Position numbers and translations under genes: made by a program. Shown piece after piece: positions 1 through 6,283 of a DNA stretch of 38,104 nucleotides. Under the pieces are notes generated by a model, which did no database searches, was not told where the DNA came from, and saw nothing but the letters and a program-made list of their open reading frames with translations. Position 1 is the first letter of the stretch. Each line of letters opens with the position of its first letter. Source of the stretch: a virus. The DNA lies in IMG/VR virus record IMGVR_UViG_3300046460_000403, positions 1 through 38,104 of that record; one strand, given 5' to 3'.

Positions 1-1155
1 TCATGGCTTCGCTGGCTTTATAGCCATTCGGATTGCAGCGTCAACCTGTTCTGCAGCGTTCGCCTGCATGCCCGGCATTACATGTGAATATAAGTCCAGC
101 GTGATGCCAATAGTGGAATGGCCGAGCCGCTCGCTGGCAATCTTTGGGTGAACGCCCGCAGACAGAAGCTGTGAAGCATGAGTATGGCGAAGATCGTGAA
201 ACCGGATGCGGGGAAGAGATGTCTTCGCGACTATTCGAACCCATTCGTGCGTCAGCGATCGAGGTTGTAGCGGGCTCCCGTCTGCTTGTGCAATTACGAA
301 GGAATCGGGTTCCGGTTTCTTGCCGAGCTTCAGTAACTCTTCGGCTTGCTTGGCGCGGTGGCGGCGCAACTCAACAAGAACGGTTGAGGAGAGTGCTACG
401 GTGCGCGCTTTGCCTGATTTTGGCTCCTTGTAGCGAACGCCGTCAGCCGTTTGTTCTGCGCTCTCCCTCACAGAGACAACACCATTCTGCAGGTCGATGT
501 GCCTCCAACGCAACGCGATGATCTCACCGCGGCGCAGGCCGCACATCACCGCCATGACAACAGATATGAATAGCCGGGTAGAGCGAAGTGCCTCCAGTAG
601 CTCGGCGGTCTGCTTGACATCATAGGCAAGCATTGCGGTGCGCTCGATCTTCGGCGGCCTAGTCGCCATGGCTGGGTTCTTCTTGATCAAATCCCATGCA
701 AGGGCTTGATTGAGAGCCTTCACGAGCACGCGGCGCATGTGGTGGACCGTTCGGGGGGCGAGCCCGCCCTTACCGTCCCTACGCCCACTCTCGAGGGCTT
801 GGGTGAGGGCGGCGTCAATTCTCTCCGTCTTCAACCGAGCGAGTGTCACAGAGCCAATTAAAGGCGAGAGGTTCTTCTTCGCCAGATCGGTATAGCGCTC
901 CAAGGTTTTTGGAGAAACATTCTGCTTTTCATGTTCAAGCCAACGATCGAAGAAAGCCGACATGGTCGTTTTGTCAGGCTCAAGATAAACACCACCCTTC
1001 ACCTCTGAAATTAGTCGCGCGCTTTCAACTTGGGCTTCTCTTTTCGTGCCTTGGAAACTATGCCACTTTCGGCGCCGCTTTCCTGTGATGGGATCGGGCA
1101 CGTCTATGACGATAGCCCAGCGGCCTGGGGAGCGTTCGCGAATATGGCCCTTCAC
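1..1155 (-). CDS. int: Phage integrase, tyrosine recombinase
   Basis: This 384-aa protein is a complete tyrosine recombinase that would integrate and excise the prophage DNA. An Arm-type N-terminal domain (about residues 1-60, with the GKRRRKW stretch) is followed by a core-binding SAM-like domain (about 62-165) and a catalytic domain. The catalytic set is visible: Arg in CGLRRGE (R208), Lys in PKSGKAR (about K246), HDLRH (H320 and R323), the GHS histidine (H346) and the LYSHV tyrosine (Y356). The start is GTG, chosen because AGGA lies about 7 bases upstream. It is 18 bases downstream of the RHH gene on the same strand, so the two are probably cotranscribed. The stop codon is at window base 1, so the attachment site lies outside the window. 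The assignment is very secure. Confidence 0.97.
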   Translation of the reverse strand: MKGHIRERSPGRWAIVIDVPDPITGKRRRKWHSFQGTKREAQVESARLISEVKGGVYLEPDKTTMSAFFDRWLEHEKQNVSPKTLERYTDLAKKNLSPLIGSVTLARLKTERIDAALTQALESGRRDGKGGLAPRTVHHMRRVLVKALNQALAWDLIKKNPAMATRPPKIERTAMLAYDVKQTAELLEALRSTRLFISVVMAVMCGLRRGEIIALRWRHIDLQNGVVSVRESAEQTADGVRYKEPKSGKARTVALSSTVLVELRRHRAKQAEELLKLGKKPEPDSFVIAQADGSPLQPRSLTHEWVRIVAKTSLPRIRFHDLRHTHASQLLSAGVHPKIASERLGHSTIGITLDLYSHVMPGMQANAAEQVDAAIRMAIKPAKP

Positions 1156-1173
1156 AGCAATTCCTATTCTCTT

Positions 1174-1767
1174 CTAAAACGGAATATCGTCGTCTTGTTC
1201 CCGACTAAAGTTGCCGGTTTGTTTGCTTTCAGGCTTTATTGGTTCGGGTTTTATTTCCCGCTTTGGCGGCCAATCCGGCGGAGCAAAATTCGCTTTTCGC
1301 AATACCTCCTGGATCGTTTTGCCAGTGGCAAACCAATCAGATCCGGCAGCCTTACTATCATCATGCATTTGAACAAACTCATCGATCCTCGGCCACAATA
1401 TATCGATGAAGTGGTTTAGGGGCACTCGTTGGTTTTCACGCGTGTAGAAGAAAGGCCAGTGGTCCTTCACGAAAGCGAGCCGGCGTTCTTCTTCATAGGT
1501 CGGGAAGAAGGCTGCTATTCTCGATACTGCAAGGGCGCGGACTCCCTCACTCACATCCCAGAGATCCTGCCAGCCGGTATCCCGACTGTACTCGTCACCG
1601 GCCTGTATTTTTTCATCCGTAGCAGCCGACACTATCGCCCGCTCAACTACTGTCGTGATGTTTTGCCCTTTGAGACGCGACATGTACTCCAGAATGAATC
1701 GGGTCTTCGGATCCAGCCGAATTGTCAGGCTTTCCGTCTTGCCCCCGCGGGTCGGTTCTTTTGCCAT
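1174..1767 (-). CDS. Ribbon-helix-helix protein with SSB-like C-terminal tip
   Basis: I do not recognise the whole protein. With the start chosen here it has 197 aa. Near the N-terminus, ESLTIRLDPKTRF followed by two helices (about residues 10-48) looks like a ribbon-helix-helix DNA-binding fold. The middle (about 60-150) is aromatic-rich and unassigned, and a proline/lysine-rich linker leads to the last residues EQDDDIPF. DDDIPF matches the conserved tip of bacterial single-stranded-DNA-binding protein, which recruits repair and replication enzymes. The ATG at 1767 has AGGAAA about 5-10 bases upstream. An in-frame ATG at 1872 would add 35 residues but has no clear ribosome site. It lies 18 bases before the integrase and diverges from the HTH gene at 1931. 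A role in integration control or recruitment of host SSB partners is inference. Confidence 0.75.
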   Translation of the reverse strand: MAKEPTRGGKTESLTIRLDPKTRFILEYMSRLKGQNITTVVERAIVSAATDEKIQAGDEYSRDTGWQDLWDVSEGVRALAVSRIAAFFPTYEEERRLAFVKDHWPFFYTRENQRVPLNHFIDILWPRIDEFVQMHDDSKAAGSDWFATGKTIQEVLRKANFAPPDWPPKREIKPEPIKPESKQTGNFSREQDDDIPF

Positions 1768-1930
1768 GCCATTTCCTGCAACGTATTGCCAAAACCCGTA
1801 TAATACTTGTGGGAGACTTTCAATATCTTCTATCCCCACTCCGTCCCGTCTTGTGGTTTTCCCCCGATTCATTCATATTAGCGCAAGATATGGCTGTGCA
1901 TTTCTGATCCGATAAATTACGAAGGATGAT

Positions 1931-2158
1931 ATGGTGGCGCAAACAGAGGCGGAACAAATTCTCACGCTGGAAGAGGTGTTAAAGCGCTCGACGATCTCGG
2001 TACCCCAAGCCGGCTTGGTCTTCTATGACCTCTCCCGCAACGGCAGTTACGAGGCCGCCAAGCGAGGTGAAATTCCCACTATCAAGATAGGTCGGAAGCT
2101 GAGGGTTCCAGTTGCTCCTATGGCAGAACAGCTAGGTCTGCGAGCAAGGGGGATATGA
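1931..2158 (+). CDS. Excisionase-like helix-turn-helix protein
   Basis: This 75-aa protein looks like the small winged-helix/MerR-type DNA-binding proteins used as excisionases or AlpA-type regulators. The segment LSRNGSYEAAKRGEIPTIKI followed by GRKLRVPV (about residues 34-62) has the usual pattern: recognition helix, then a short beta wing that ends in an Arg-Val-Pro motif. AAGGA lies about 5 bases before the ATG. It is the first gene of the plus-strand early operon, divergent from the integrase unit, which is a common position for a directionality factor. The stop overlaps the next ATG by four bases (ATGA). It could equally be an early-gene activator; the DNA-binding fold is more certain than the exact role. 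Confidence 0.8.
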   Translation: MVAQTEAEQILTLEEVLKRSTISVPQAGLVFYDLSRNGSYEAAKRGEIPTIKIGRKLRVPVAPMAEQLGLRARGI

Positions 2159-2271
2159 ATATCGTCAACGCAAAAGAGCAGCATGAGTCACAGTTTGGCG
2201 ACCAGTCTCATGCTGCTCAATACGATTTCGCTTTCGCGAACTCCCCCATCAACGAAAAGGACCGTCAATGA
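2155..2271 (+). CDS. Small 38-aa early protein
   Basis: This short reading frame encodes 38 residues, starting MNIVNAKEQHESQF and ending NEKDRQ. It is hydrophilic, with no membrane segment or recognised motif. I call it a gene because its ATG overlaps the stop of the HTH gene as ATGA, its stop overlaps the ATG of the next gene the same way, and a strong AGGGGG ribosome site lies just upstream. It therefore fits the translational-coupling chain of the whole early operon. The function is unknown. Confidence 0.6.
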   Translation: MNIVNAKEQHESQFGDQSHAAQYDFAFANSPINEKDRQ

Positions 2272-2495
2272 CGAAAGCCGGTAGACCACAATACGGAATT
2301 GGTGTCCAGATTTCCAATGGCGGAATGCTGCGCGACAATGTCAGCGCCGCTGCACAATGGCTAGCAGATCAGCAGGAGCAACCCATTCTGGTGCTTCAAA
2401 CTCTCCGCAGGGAATACTCTCTCACCGCAAAGGAAACCTGCGAGGCATGCGCTCTTGCTCAGCAATTCCGTTCCTCGCGGAGGGTCGGTGTATGA
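2268..2495 (+). CDS. Hypothetical early protein, 75 aa
   Basis: This 75-aa soluble protein has no recognised family. The C-terminal half (LRREYSLTAKETCEACALAQQFR) reads like two helices and contains two cysteines spaced CEAC, without a second metal-binding pair. AAGGA lies about 8 bases before the ATG. Both ends overlap neighbouring genes by four bases (ATGA), so it is translationally coupled in the early operon, directly before the initiator-like gene. Such proteins often modulate replication or excision, but nothing in the sequence proves this. Confidence 0.65.
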   Translation: MTKAGRPQYGIGVQISNGGMLRDNVSAAAQWLADQQEQPILVLQTLRREYSLTAKETCEACALAQQFRSSRRVGV

Positions 2496-3295
2496 ACGAC
2501 CGCGAGCAATCACCAATAGCTGACGATGCCGCAGCGATGACGGCTAGCGCCACCTGGAAATTCGATTTTCTGGACACCGTGAACGCAGACCCCAAAGCGA
2601 ACGGCGCATGCCTTGGGGTAATAAAGGCCTATCTGAACTTCGCCAGCAAGAACGTTCCAAAGGCTTTCTGCCCGATTCCTGACTTGATGCTCCGCACCGG
2701 ATGCACAAGACCGACCGTTATCAAAGCAAGAAACCTGTTGGTGACGCTCGGTTATCTCATTCCTGAATATGACACAGACGAAGGCGCAACCATGTATCGG
2801 CTGTGTAACGCCCGCCAGATGCTCATAGCGGAACATCTGGAGATCGCCCGCGAGGCTACTGCGGCGGAAAGGCGTGATCGAAAAAAACGTCAGCGGGGTC
2901 TCGCCAAAGTGGACAGGCGTAAAGAAACTTTACCCCCTTATTCCGACGGAAATGAAAGAAACTTTACCCCCGATTTGAAAGAAACTTTACCCAATACCCT
3001 AGACGAATACCCTAGAGATTATCTCTCTGAATACAGAGGTGAATCTATATATGGGGTCGAAGGTCATTCTGCAGGTCACTTTGACTACGGACAGACTAGC
3101 GGTGATGATCCAAATAGGCCGTTCCCGGTTCCAGTAGACGAAAATGAAGCTGAGCGGATGCTCGATGACATCTGCGACGGTGTAATTCCTGCCGTTCGCC
3201 GTCACTGGAAAAGCCTCCTGATGCATGGAGCGCTAACGCCGAATCTCGTCTTTCGGGCAAGAGCGCGTGACCCAGAGCGGCGGTCGGCAGCATGA
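2492..3295 (+). CDS. Replication initiator-like winged-helix protein
   Basis: This 267-aa protein resembles phage and plasmid initiators with an N-terminal HTH_36-type winged helix. Residues about 20-110 include CPIPDLMLRTGCTRPTVIKA, a typical helix-turn-helix, and then a wing. A basic linker (AAERRDRKKRQRG) leads to a repeated segment in which KETLP, RNFTP and KETLP recur; the DNA there forms iteron-like direct repeats. The acidic C-terminus ends in a helical region (MLDDICDGVIPAVRRHWKSLL). This layout, with origin repeats inside the initiator gene, is the lambda O arrangement. The start at 2492 is chosen over an upstream in-frame ATG at 2357 because GGAGG lies about 8 bases before it and it forms an ATGA overlap with the previous gene. 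A transcription-factor role is the main alternative. Confidence 0.72.
   Translation: MNDREQSPIADDAAAMTASATWKFDFLDTVNADPKANGACLGVIKAYLNFASKNVPKAFCPIPDLMLRTGCTRPTVIKARNLLVTLGYLIPEYDTDEGATMYRLCNARQMLIAEHLEIAREATAAERRDRKKRQRGLAKVDRRKETLPPYSDGNERNFTPDLKETLPNTLDEYPRDYLSEYRGESIYGVEGHSAGHFDYGQTSGDDPNRPFPVPVDENEAERMLDDICDGVIPAVRRHWKSLLMHGALTPNLVFRARARDPERRSAA
2921..3016 (+). repeat. Iteron-like direct repeats, candidate phage origin
   Basis: Three copies of AAAGAAACTTTACCC start at 2921, 2955 and 2978; the first two extend to 17 matching bases. They are followed directly by two copies of AATACCCTAGA (2993-3003 and 3006-3016, 13-base period) and then an AT-richer stretch to about 3052 containing TATATATGG. 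All lie inside the coding sequence of the initiator-like gene. Repeats for initiator binding beside an easily melted region are the standard form of an iteron origin, as in lambda O. The repeats are seen directly; the origin role is inferred. Confidence 0.65.
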
Positions 3296-3555
3296 GCGAG
3301 AAAACTTTCGATGTCATCGTGTTCCCGCTGGCTTGGCGCGTCGGAAAAATTCGGGCCGCGGCCTCCAAGATGATGGAAAGAGGAATTTCCGCGCGGCCGG
3401 CACAGAATTACGAGAACCAGATCACAACCAGCCTGCTCTCAAATCTCAAGAAGCTTGGCGTTCCCGCCACCGCTCGCGAGAAACAGATCGTTGAGTTTTG
3501 GAGCGCAGTTCAGGAGGAAATATCAAACCGGATGAGAGAGGCGGGCGCGGCATGA
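3292..3555 (+). CDS. DUF6074-like small protein
   Basis: This 87-aa protein has the signature of DUF6074, a family of small proteins from rhizobial phages and genomes: a short beta start with VIVFPLAWRVGKIR, then helices. The FPLA-R-GKIR motif is at about residues 10-20. The family function is unknown. The ATG overlaps the initiator stop by four bases and the stop overlaps the next ATG the same way, so it belongs to the coupled early operon. The assignment is by recalled motif only. Confidence 0.75.
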   Translation: MSEKTFDVIVFPLAWRVGKIRAAASKMMERGISARPAQNYENQITTSLLSNLKKLGVPATAREKQIVEFWSAVQEEISNRMREAGAA

Positions 3556-3860
3556 CGATCAAGGAAAGACAGGAGCGCGAAGCTCATGACCGCGAAAATC
3601 CCTGGCGGGCGATGGCAGAAGCCAAGGTTGGCCTGATCTGCGATCTGCTGTTCGACGACATGGTGGGCCATTACTCCACAGAGCGGGTTCACTACGTCCT
3701 CGACAGTGACGGGATTTGGTATCGGATCGACCGAGAAGAGCGGGTTTGGGTGGCCCCGATTAACTGGCGCCCTGCCCATGTTTTCATGACGCCGGAACGT
3801 CGGGCGCTGATGAAGCGCCGTGCCAATGATCGTTCAAACCAAGGGATACGAATTCGATGA
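3552..3860 (+). CDS. Hypothetical early protein, 102 aa
   Basis: This 102-aa protein is charged and soluble, starting MTIKERQEREAHDRENPWR. A central segment (VHYVLDSDGIWYRIDREERVWV, about residues 50-72) reads as beta hairpins, and the C-terminus is very basic (RRALMKRRANDRSNQGIRIR), which suggests nucleic-acid contact. I do not recognise a family. The ATG at 3552 is preferred over an in-frame ATG at 3498 because it creates the ATGA overlap seen throughout this operon. Its stop overlaps the following ATG. Confidence 0.7.
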   Translation: MTIKERQEREAHDRENPWRAMAEAKVGLICDLLFDDMVGHYSTERVHYVLDSDGIWYRIDREERVWVAPINWRPAHVFMTPERRALMKRRANDRSNQGIRIR

Positions 3861-4159
3861 TGAGGGCTGTTGAGATCCGAAATAAAGTTGATGAGCTTTT
3901 CGATTGCCGCGTTCTCGATCGGAAAGGCCAGCAGGTCCGCAGTGGCTTCGCTATCGTGGTGCCGAACGGCGCGGGAGGCTGGAAGGTCTGGGGCAATACC
4001 ATCTTTCCTACGGTGGATGGCGCCAACACCACGGCTGCTCGCTGCGTTGGCGGTGTCTGCGATATCGTCGCGGCCCGCGAGGTCTCTTATCTGCGTGAGC
4101 GGGCGTGGAAGGGCTGGGATCGGCAAATTCTGCTGGACGAGGAGGTGCGCGCGCAATGA
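3857..4159 (+). CDS. Hypothetical early protein, 100 aa
   Basis: This 100-aa soluble protein is of unknown function. It begins MMRAVEIRNKVDELFDCRV and contains glycine-rich beta segments (GAGGWKVWGNTIFPT, about residues 38-52) followed by a cysteine-containing helix region. AAGGGA lies about 10 bases upstream of the ATG, and the ATG overlaps the preceding stop. Its stop overlaps the ATG of the truncated RNase H gene by four bases. Its place just before the RNase H genes suggests a nucleic-acid-linked job, but the sequence itself does not show one. Confidence 0.65.
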   Translation: MMRAVEIRNKVDELFDCRVLDRKGQQVRSGFAIVVPNGAGGWKVWGNTIFPTVDGANTTAARCVGGVCDIVAAREVSYLRERAWKGWDRQILLDEEVRAQ

Positions 4160-4389
4160 TCGAAGTCTACTCGGACGGTGCTTGCGAACCGAACTCCGGC
4201 CCGCGCGGCTGGGCGTTCGTCGGGAGCGCGGGAAACATTACAGTAACGCGTGGTAACGTTACGTCACGTGATGTCACGCCTTGTCCCGTTACGCACCCGG
4301 GCCGGAAAATCCGCGATGCGCAGAATTGGGGGAGTTCGATGTTCTCCGCCCGCCGTCAATCTTCAATTGTGGAAGGCAGCATCCAATGA
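4156..4389 (+). pseudogene. Truncated RNase HI N-terminus with repeat-encoded tail
   Basis: The first 22 residues (MIEVYSDGACEPNSGPRGWA...) match the start of RNase HI, including the first catalytic aspartate (D7) in the SDGACEPN motif. They parallel HIFCDGACEPNPGAGGWGY in the intact gene just downstream. After residue 29 the similarity stops. The protein continues as VT-rich sequence (VTRGNVTSRDVTPCPVT) encoded by a GTNAC pentamer array, then about 30 unrelated residues. The other catalytic residues are absent, so it cannot be an active RNase H alone. The frame is open for 77 aa and keeps ATGA overlaps at both ends, so it is probably still translated. It may be a decayed duplicate or the acceptor of a repeat insertion. 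Confidence 0.7.
4243..4297 (+). repeat. GTNAC pentamer array in phase
   Basis: Read in steps of five from 4243 the units are GTAAC, GCGTG, GTAAC, GTTAC, GTCAC, GTGAT, GTCAC, GCCTT, GTCCC, GTTAC, GCACC. Six of the eleven fit GTNAC exactly, and several others differ by one base. The array includes a perfect 10-bp palindrome (4253-4262) and an 8-bp palindrome (4264-4271). The period of 5 is half a helical turn, so alternate units face the same side of the DNA. It lies inside the truncated RNase H frame. The function is unknown; clustered protein binding or an origin element is possible. Confidence 0.7.
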
Positions 4390-5003
4390 GCAACAGTTAC
4401 AAGCAGGCTAGCTTCTTCCGAAAGCCAGTCAAGCAGCACCTGCCTTTCGACATGTCTTTGGTGGCATCAGGCATTCACATTTTCTGCGACGGTGCCTGCG
4501 AACCTAATCCTGGTGCCGGTGGTTGGGGATATGTCGTCTACAAGGACGGTCGGGAAATTGCAGATGGTTCCGATGGGCTAACCGAGACGACCAACAACGT
4601 CATGGAATTGAGCGGCATGCTCAAGGCAATCGAGTGGGTGAAGCACTCGTTCATGAAGGACGATGCCGTGACCATCTGGTGCGATAGCAAGTACGTCGTC
4701 GATGGCTGCAACGACTGGCGTCACAAGTGGAAATCCCGAGGCTGGCGCCGCGGCGGACCAAACGGAAAGCCTGAGAGCAACGTCATCATGAACCTCGATC
4801 TCTGGAAGGCGATCGATGAGCAGTTGATCAAGTGTCCCGGTATCATCATCTCGTGGGTGAAAGGACACAATGCCACGCTCGGCAATGACAGAGCTGATGA
4901 ACTCTCCTTGCTCGGCCGAAAGCAGGCCATGGAGGCAGAAGGACTTGCTGATCCTTCCGTCGACACGCTTGACGCCGAATATCGCAACATCATGGCAGAG
5001 TGA
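4386..5003 (+). CDS. rnhA: Ribonuclease HI
   Basis: This 205-aa protein is an RNase HI, an enzyme that cuts the RNA strand of RNA-DNA hybrids and could remove primers or R-loops during phage replication. The catalytic set is complete: FCDGACEPN (D35), NNVMEL (E74), IWCDSKYV (D100), KGH (H161) and RADEL (D171). Mid-protein basic residues (WRHKWKSRGWRRGG, about 111-124) match the substrate-binding handle of the family. An extra N-terminal stretch of about 28 residues precedes the first strand, making it longer than the usual 155 aa. The start at 4386 is chosen because it overlaps the preceding stop as ATGA; a longer in-frame ATG exists at 4281. The next gene starts 3 bases after its stop. Confidence 0.95.
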   Translation: MSNSYKQASFFRKPVKQHLPFDMSLVASGIHIFCDGACEPNPGAGGWGYVVYKDGREIADGSDGLTETTNNVMELSGMLKAIEWVKHSFMKDDAVTIWCDSKYVVDGCNDWRHKWKSRGWRRGGPNGKPESNVIMNLDLWKAIDEQLIKCPGIIISWVKGHNATLGNDRADELSLLGRKQAMEAEGLADPSVDTLDAEYRNIMAE

Positions 5004-5006
5004 CGA

Positions 5007-5546
5007 ATGGTGAAAATTCGCAAGCGGCGTGAGACGACTAAAAAAGCGGACGTTCTTGGTGAGCCGGGTAGGGCGATCCTTCCAGAAGACCTCAGATGGA
5101 TAAACGGTCATAGCCGACTGCAGCGTCAGCCGGCGCGCCGGCCAGCGCCAAAGATTGTCGGAGTGGGCAGCGTGCCGCGGAGTGACGTGGAAAGCCGCCT
5201 CCTGACAGCCATGAAGACGTTGCGCGCACTTCCCGATCGGGAGCGACGGTTCTTCGTCGCCAAGTCCTCTTCGCCCGACTATGTGCGCGATTACATCGAT
5301 GCGTATGATCCCGACGTCGAAATCATGCCGCGCTTCCAACCCACGCCAAAAGATGTTTCGGATTGCCTTACGGCGCTGTCATGGGTCCGCCACCTCGACA
5401 AGCCGGTATGGCAGATCCTGTGGTGGAGATCGTTCGATATATCATTCGGTCTGATAGCGAAATACATTGGCCGGAGCGATGAAGCAGCGCGCAAACGCTA
5501 TGAAAACGCGGTCATGGATGCCTGGATAGCGGCGAATACACCATAA
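5007..5546 (+). CDS. DUF6362-like HTH protein, possible late regulator
   Basis: This 179-aa protein has a basic, disordered N-terminus (residues 1-55, rich in Arg, Lys and Pro) and a C-terminal helical region. In that region, CLTALSWVRHLDKPVWQILWWR followed by FGLIAKYIGRSDEAARKRYENAVMDAW (about 128-175) looks like a sigma-type helix-turn-helix. This pattern recalls DUF6362 proteins found at the end of early operons in alphaproteobacterial phages. By position it is a candidate late-gene or antitermination regulator, acting before the terminator at 5627. The ATG follows the RNase HI stop by three bases. Both the family and the role come from recall and position, not from a search. Confidence 0.6.
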   Translation: MVKIRKRRETTKKADVLGEPGRAILPEDLRWINGHSRLQRQPARRPAPKIVGVGSVPRSDVESRLLTAMKTLRALPDRERRFFVAKSSSPDYVRDYIDAYDPDVEIMPRFQPTPKDVSDCLTALSWVRHLDKPVWQILWWRSFDISFGLIAKYIGRSDEAARKRYENAVMDAWIAANTP

Positions 5547-5626
5547 ATTGGTGAAAACTTAGATTTTTCGGTTGGCAAACTTGGCAATATCTGGCATTTG
5601 TAGCTATAGATTAGGTGATTTGCGCA

Positions 5627-5648
5627 GGGCTGCTTCGGCGGCCCTTTT
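5627..5648 (+). terminator. Rho-independent terminator of the early operon
   Basis: GGGCTGC and GCGGCCC form a 7-bp stem, including one G-T pair, around a TTCG tetraloop, followed by TTTT. It lies 80 bases after the stop of the DUF6362-like gene and would end the early transcript. Confidence 0.8.
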
Positions 5649-5751
5649 GCATGCGTGGATGCCCCCCGAAGAAGAGCTCGCTTTAGAGCGGATGTGATGC
5701 CGGCGTCCATGCTAATGGGAGAAGATCTTTCGACCTTCTCCTTAGCTTTGG

Positions 5752-5967
5752 TTATGCTGAATAATATTTGATGATTAGCGACGCCACTGCGCTCACGAAC
5801 GCAAGACAGAAAAGCGTCCACCATACTTGGTTGCCTTCCTTGATATGAACATTCTGCTTGAGTTCGTAGTTGTTTAGTCCCTTGCGAAGCTGTCGGGTGC
5901 CGTAAATTGCAGTACCCAGCGCGAACATGACGCTGCAAAAATCTAGCCAAGCCGTAACTTTTTCCAT
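5752..5967 (-). CDS. Small two-TM membrane protein
   Basis: This 71-aa protein starts MEKVTAWLDFCSVMFALGTAIYG, giving a first membrane segment at about residues 5-23. A short basic loop (RQLRKGLNNYELKQNVHIKEG) follows, then a second segment, WWTLFCLAFVSAVASLIIKYY (about 50-70). The start at 5967 is preferred over an in-frame ATG at 6003 because GGAG lies about 10 bases upstream and the extra residues are not hydrophobic. I do not recognise a family. It is on the opposite strand to the early operon, a common location for lysogenic membrane proteins such as superinfection excluders. That function is a guess from context. Confidence 0.5.
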   Translation of the reverse strand: MEKVTAWLDFCSVMFALGTAIYGTRQLRKGLNNYELKQNVHIKEGNQVWWTLFCLAFVSAVASLIIKYYSA

Positions 5968-6283
5968 TGCTTTCAAACTCCATACACTCGCAATGGCGCA
6001 CAAGTATCAGTGCTCCGTTGAAGATTGTCTTCATATTCAGGCACAATTTTTATGTATCGCGCTTTTTCGATTGCTGATTTGAAGCACGATCAACCATCTA
6101 GAGCCGATGAGGGTGACATCTATCCCGCCCCGTTCACTCGGAGGCGGGTTTTTCTTTGATCTCAAAGTCCACCGCTAACGTAAGGCCAAGCGGCGGGAAG
6201 TAGAGCCGGCTTGAATATTCCACGCAAGAGTGAGCGATATAATATAGACTACTACCTCTAGGTACAAAAAATGGAGAGGGAAA
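5968..6283. other. Intergenic region with terminator and weak promoter
   Basis: No convincing gene is seen in these 316 bases. They hold the terminator at 6124 and, just before it, the 11-mer GGTGACATCTA (6112-6122), which recurs before the terminator at 28169. A TATAAT box at 6238-6243 could serve the SLATT gene, but no good -35 box sits 16-18 bases upstream of it. The terminator does not follow a plus-strand gene, so a short untranslated transcript ending there is possible; its promoter is not clear. Confidence 0.4.
6124..6155 (+). terminator. Rho-independent terminator
   Basis: CCCGCC (6124-6129) pairs with GGCGGG (6143-6148) and is followed by TTTTTCTTT. The inner bases CCG and CGG can extend the stem. 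It lies in a gap with no plus-strand gene directly upstream and may insulate the SLATT gene from leftward read-through or end a small RNA. Confidence 0.75.

Noticed and set aside
1-60. Prophage attachment site beside the integrase
   Set aside because: The window starts at the integrase stop codon, and no matching direct repeat could be tested because both prophage ends lie outside.
4243-4297. CRISPR array or microsatellite
   Set aside because: Units are 5 bases long without spacers and vary at defined positions, unlike CRISPR repeats or simple slippage repeats.
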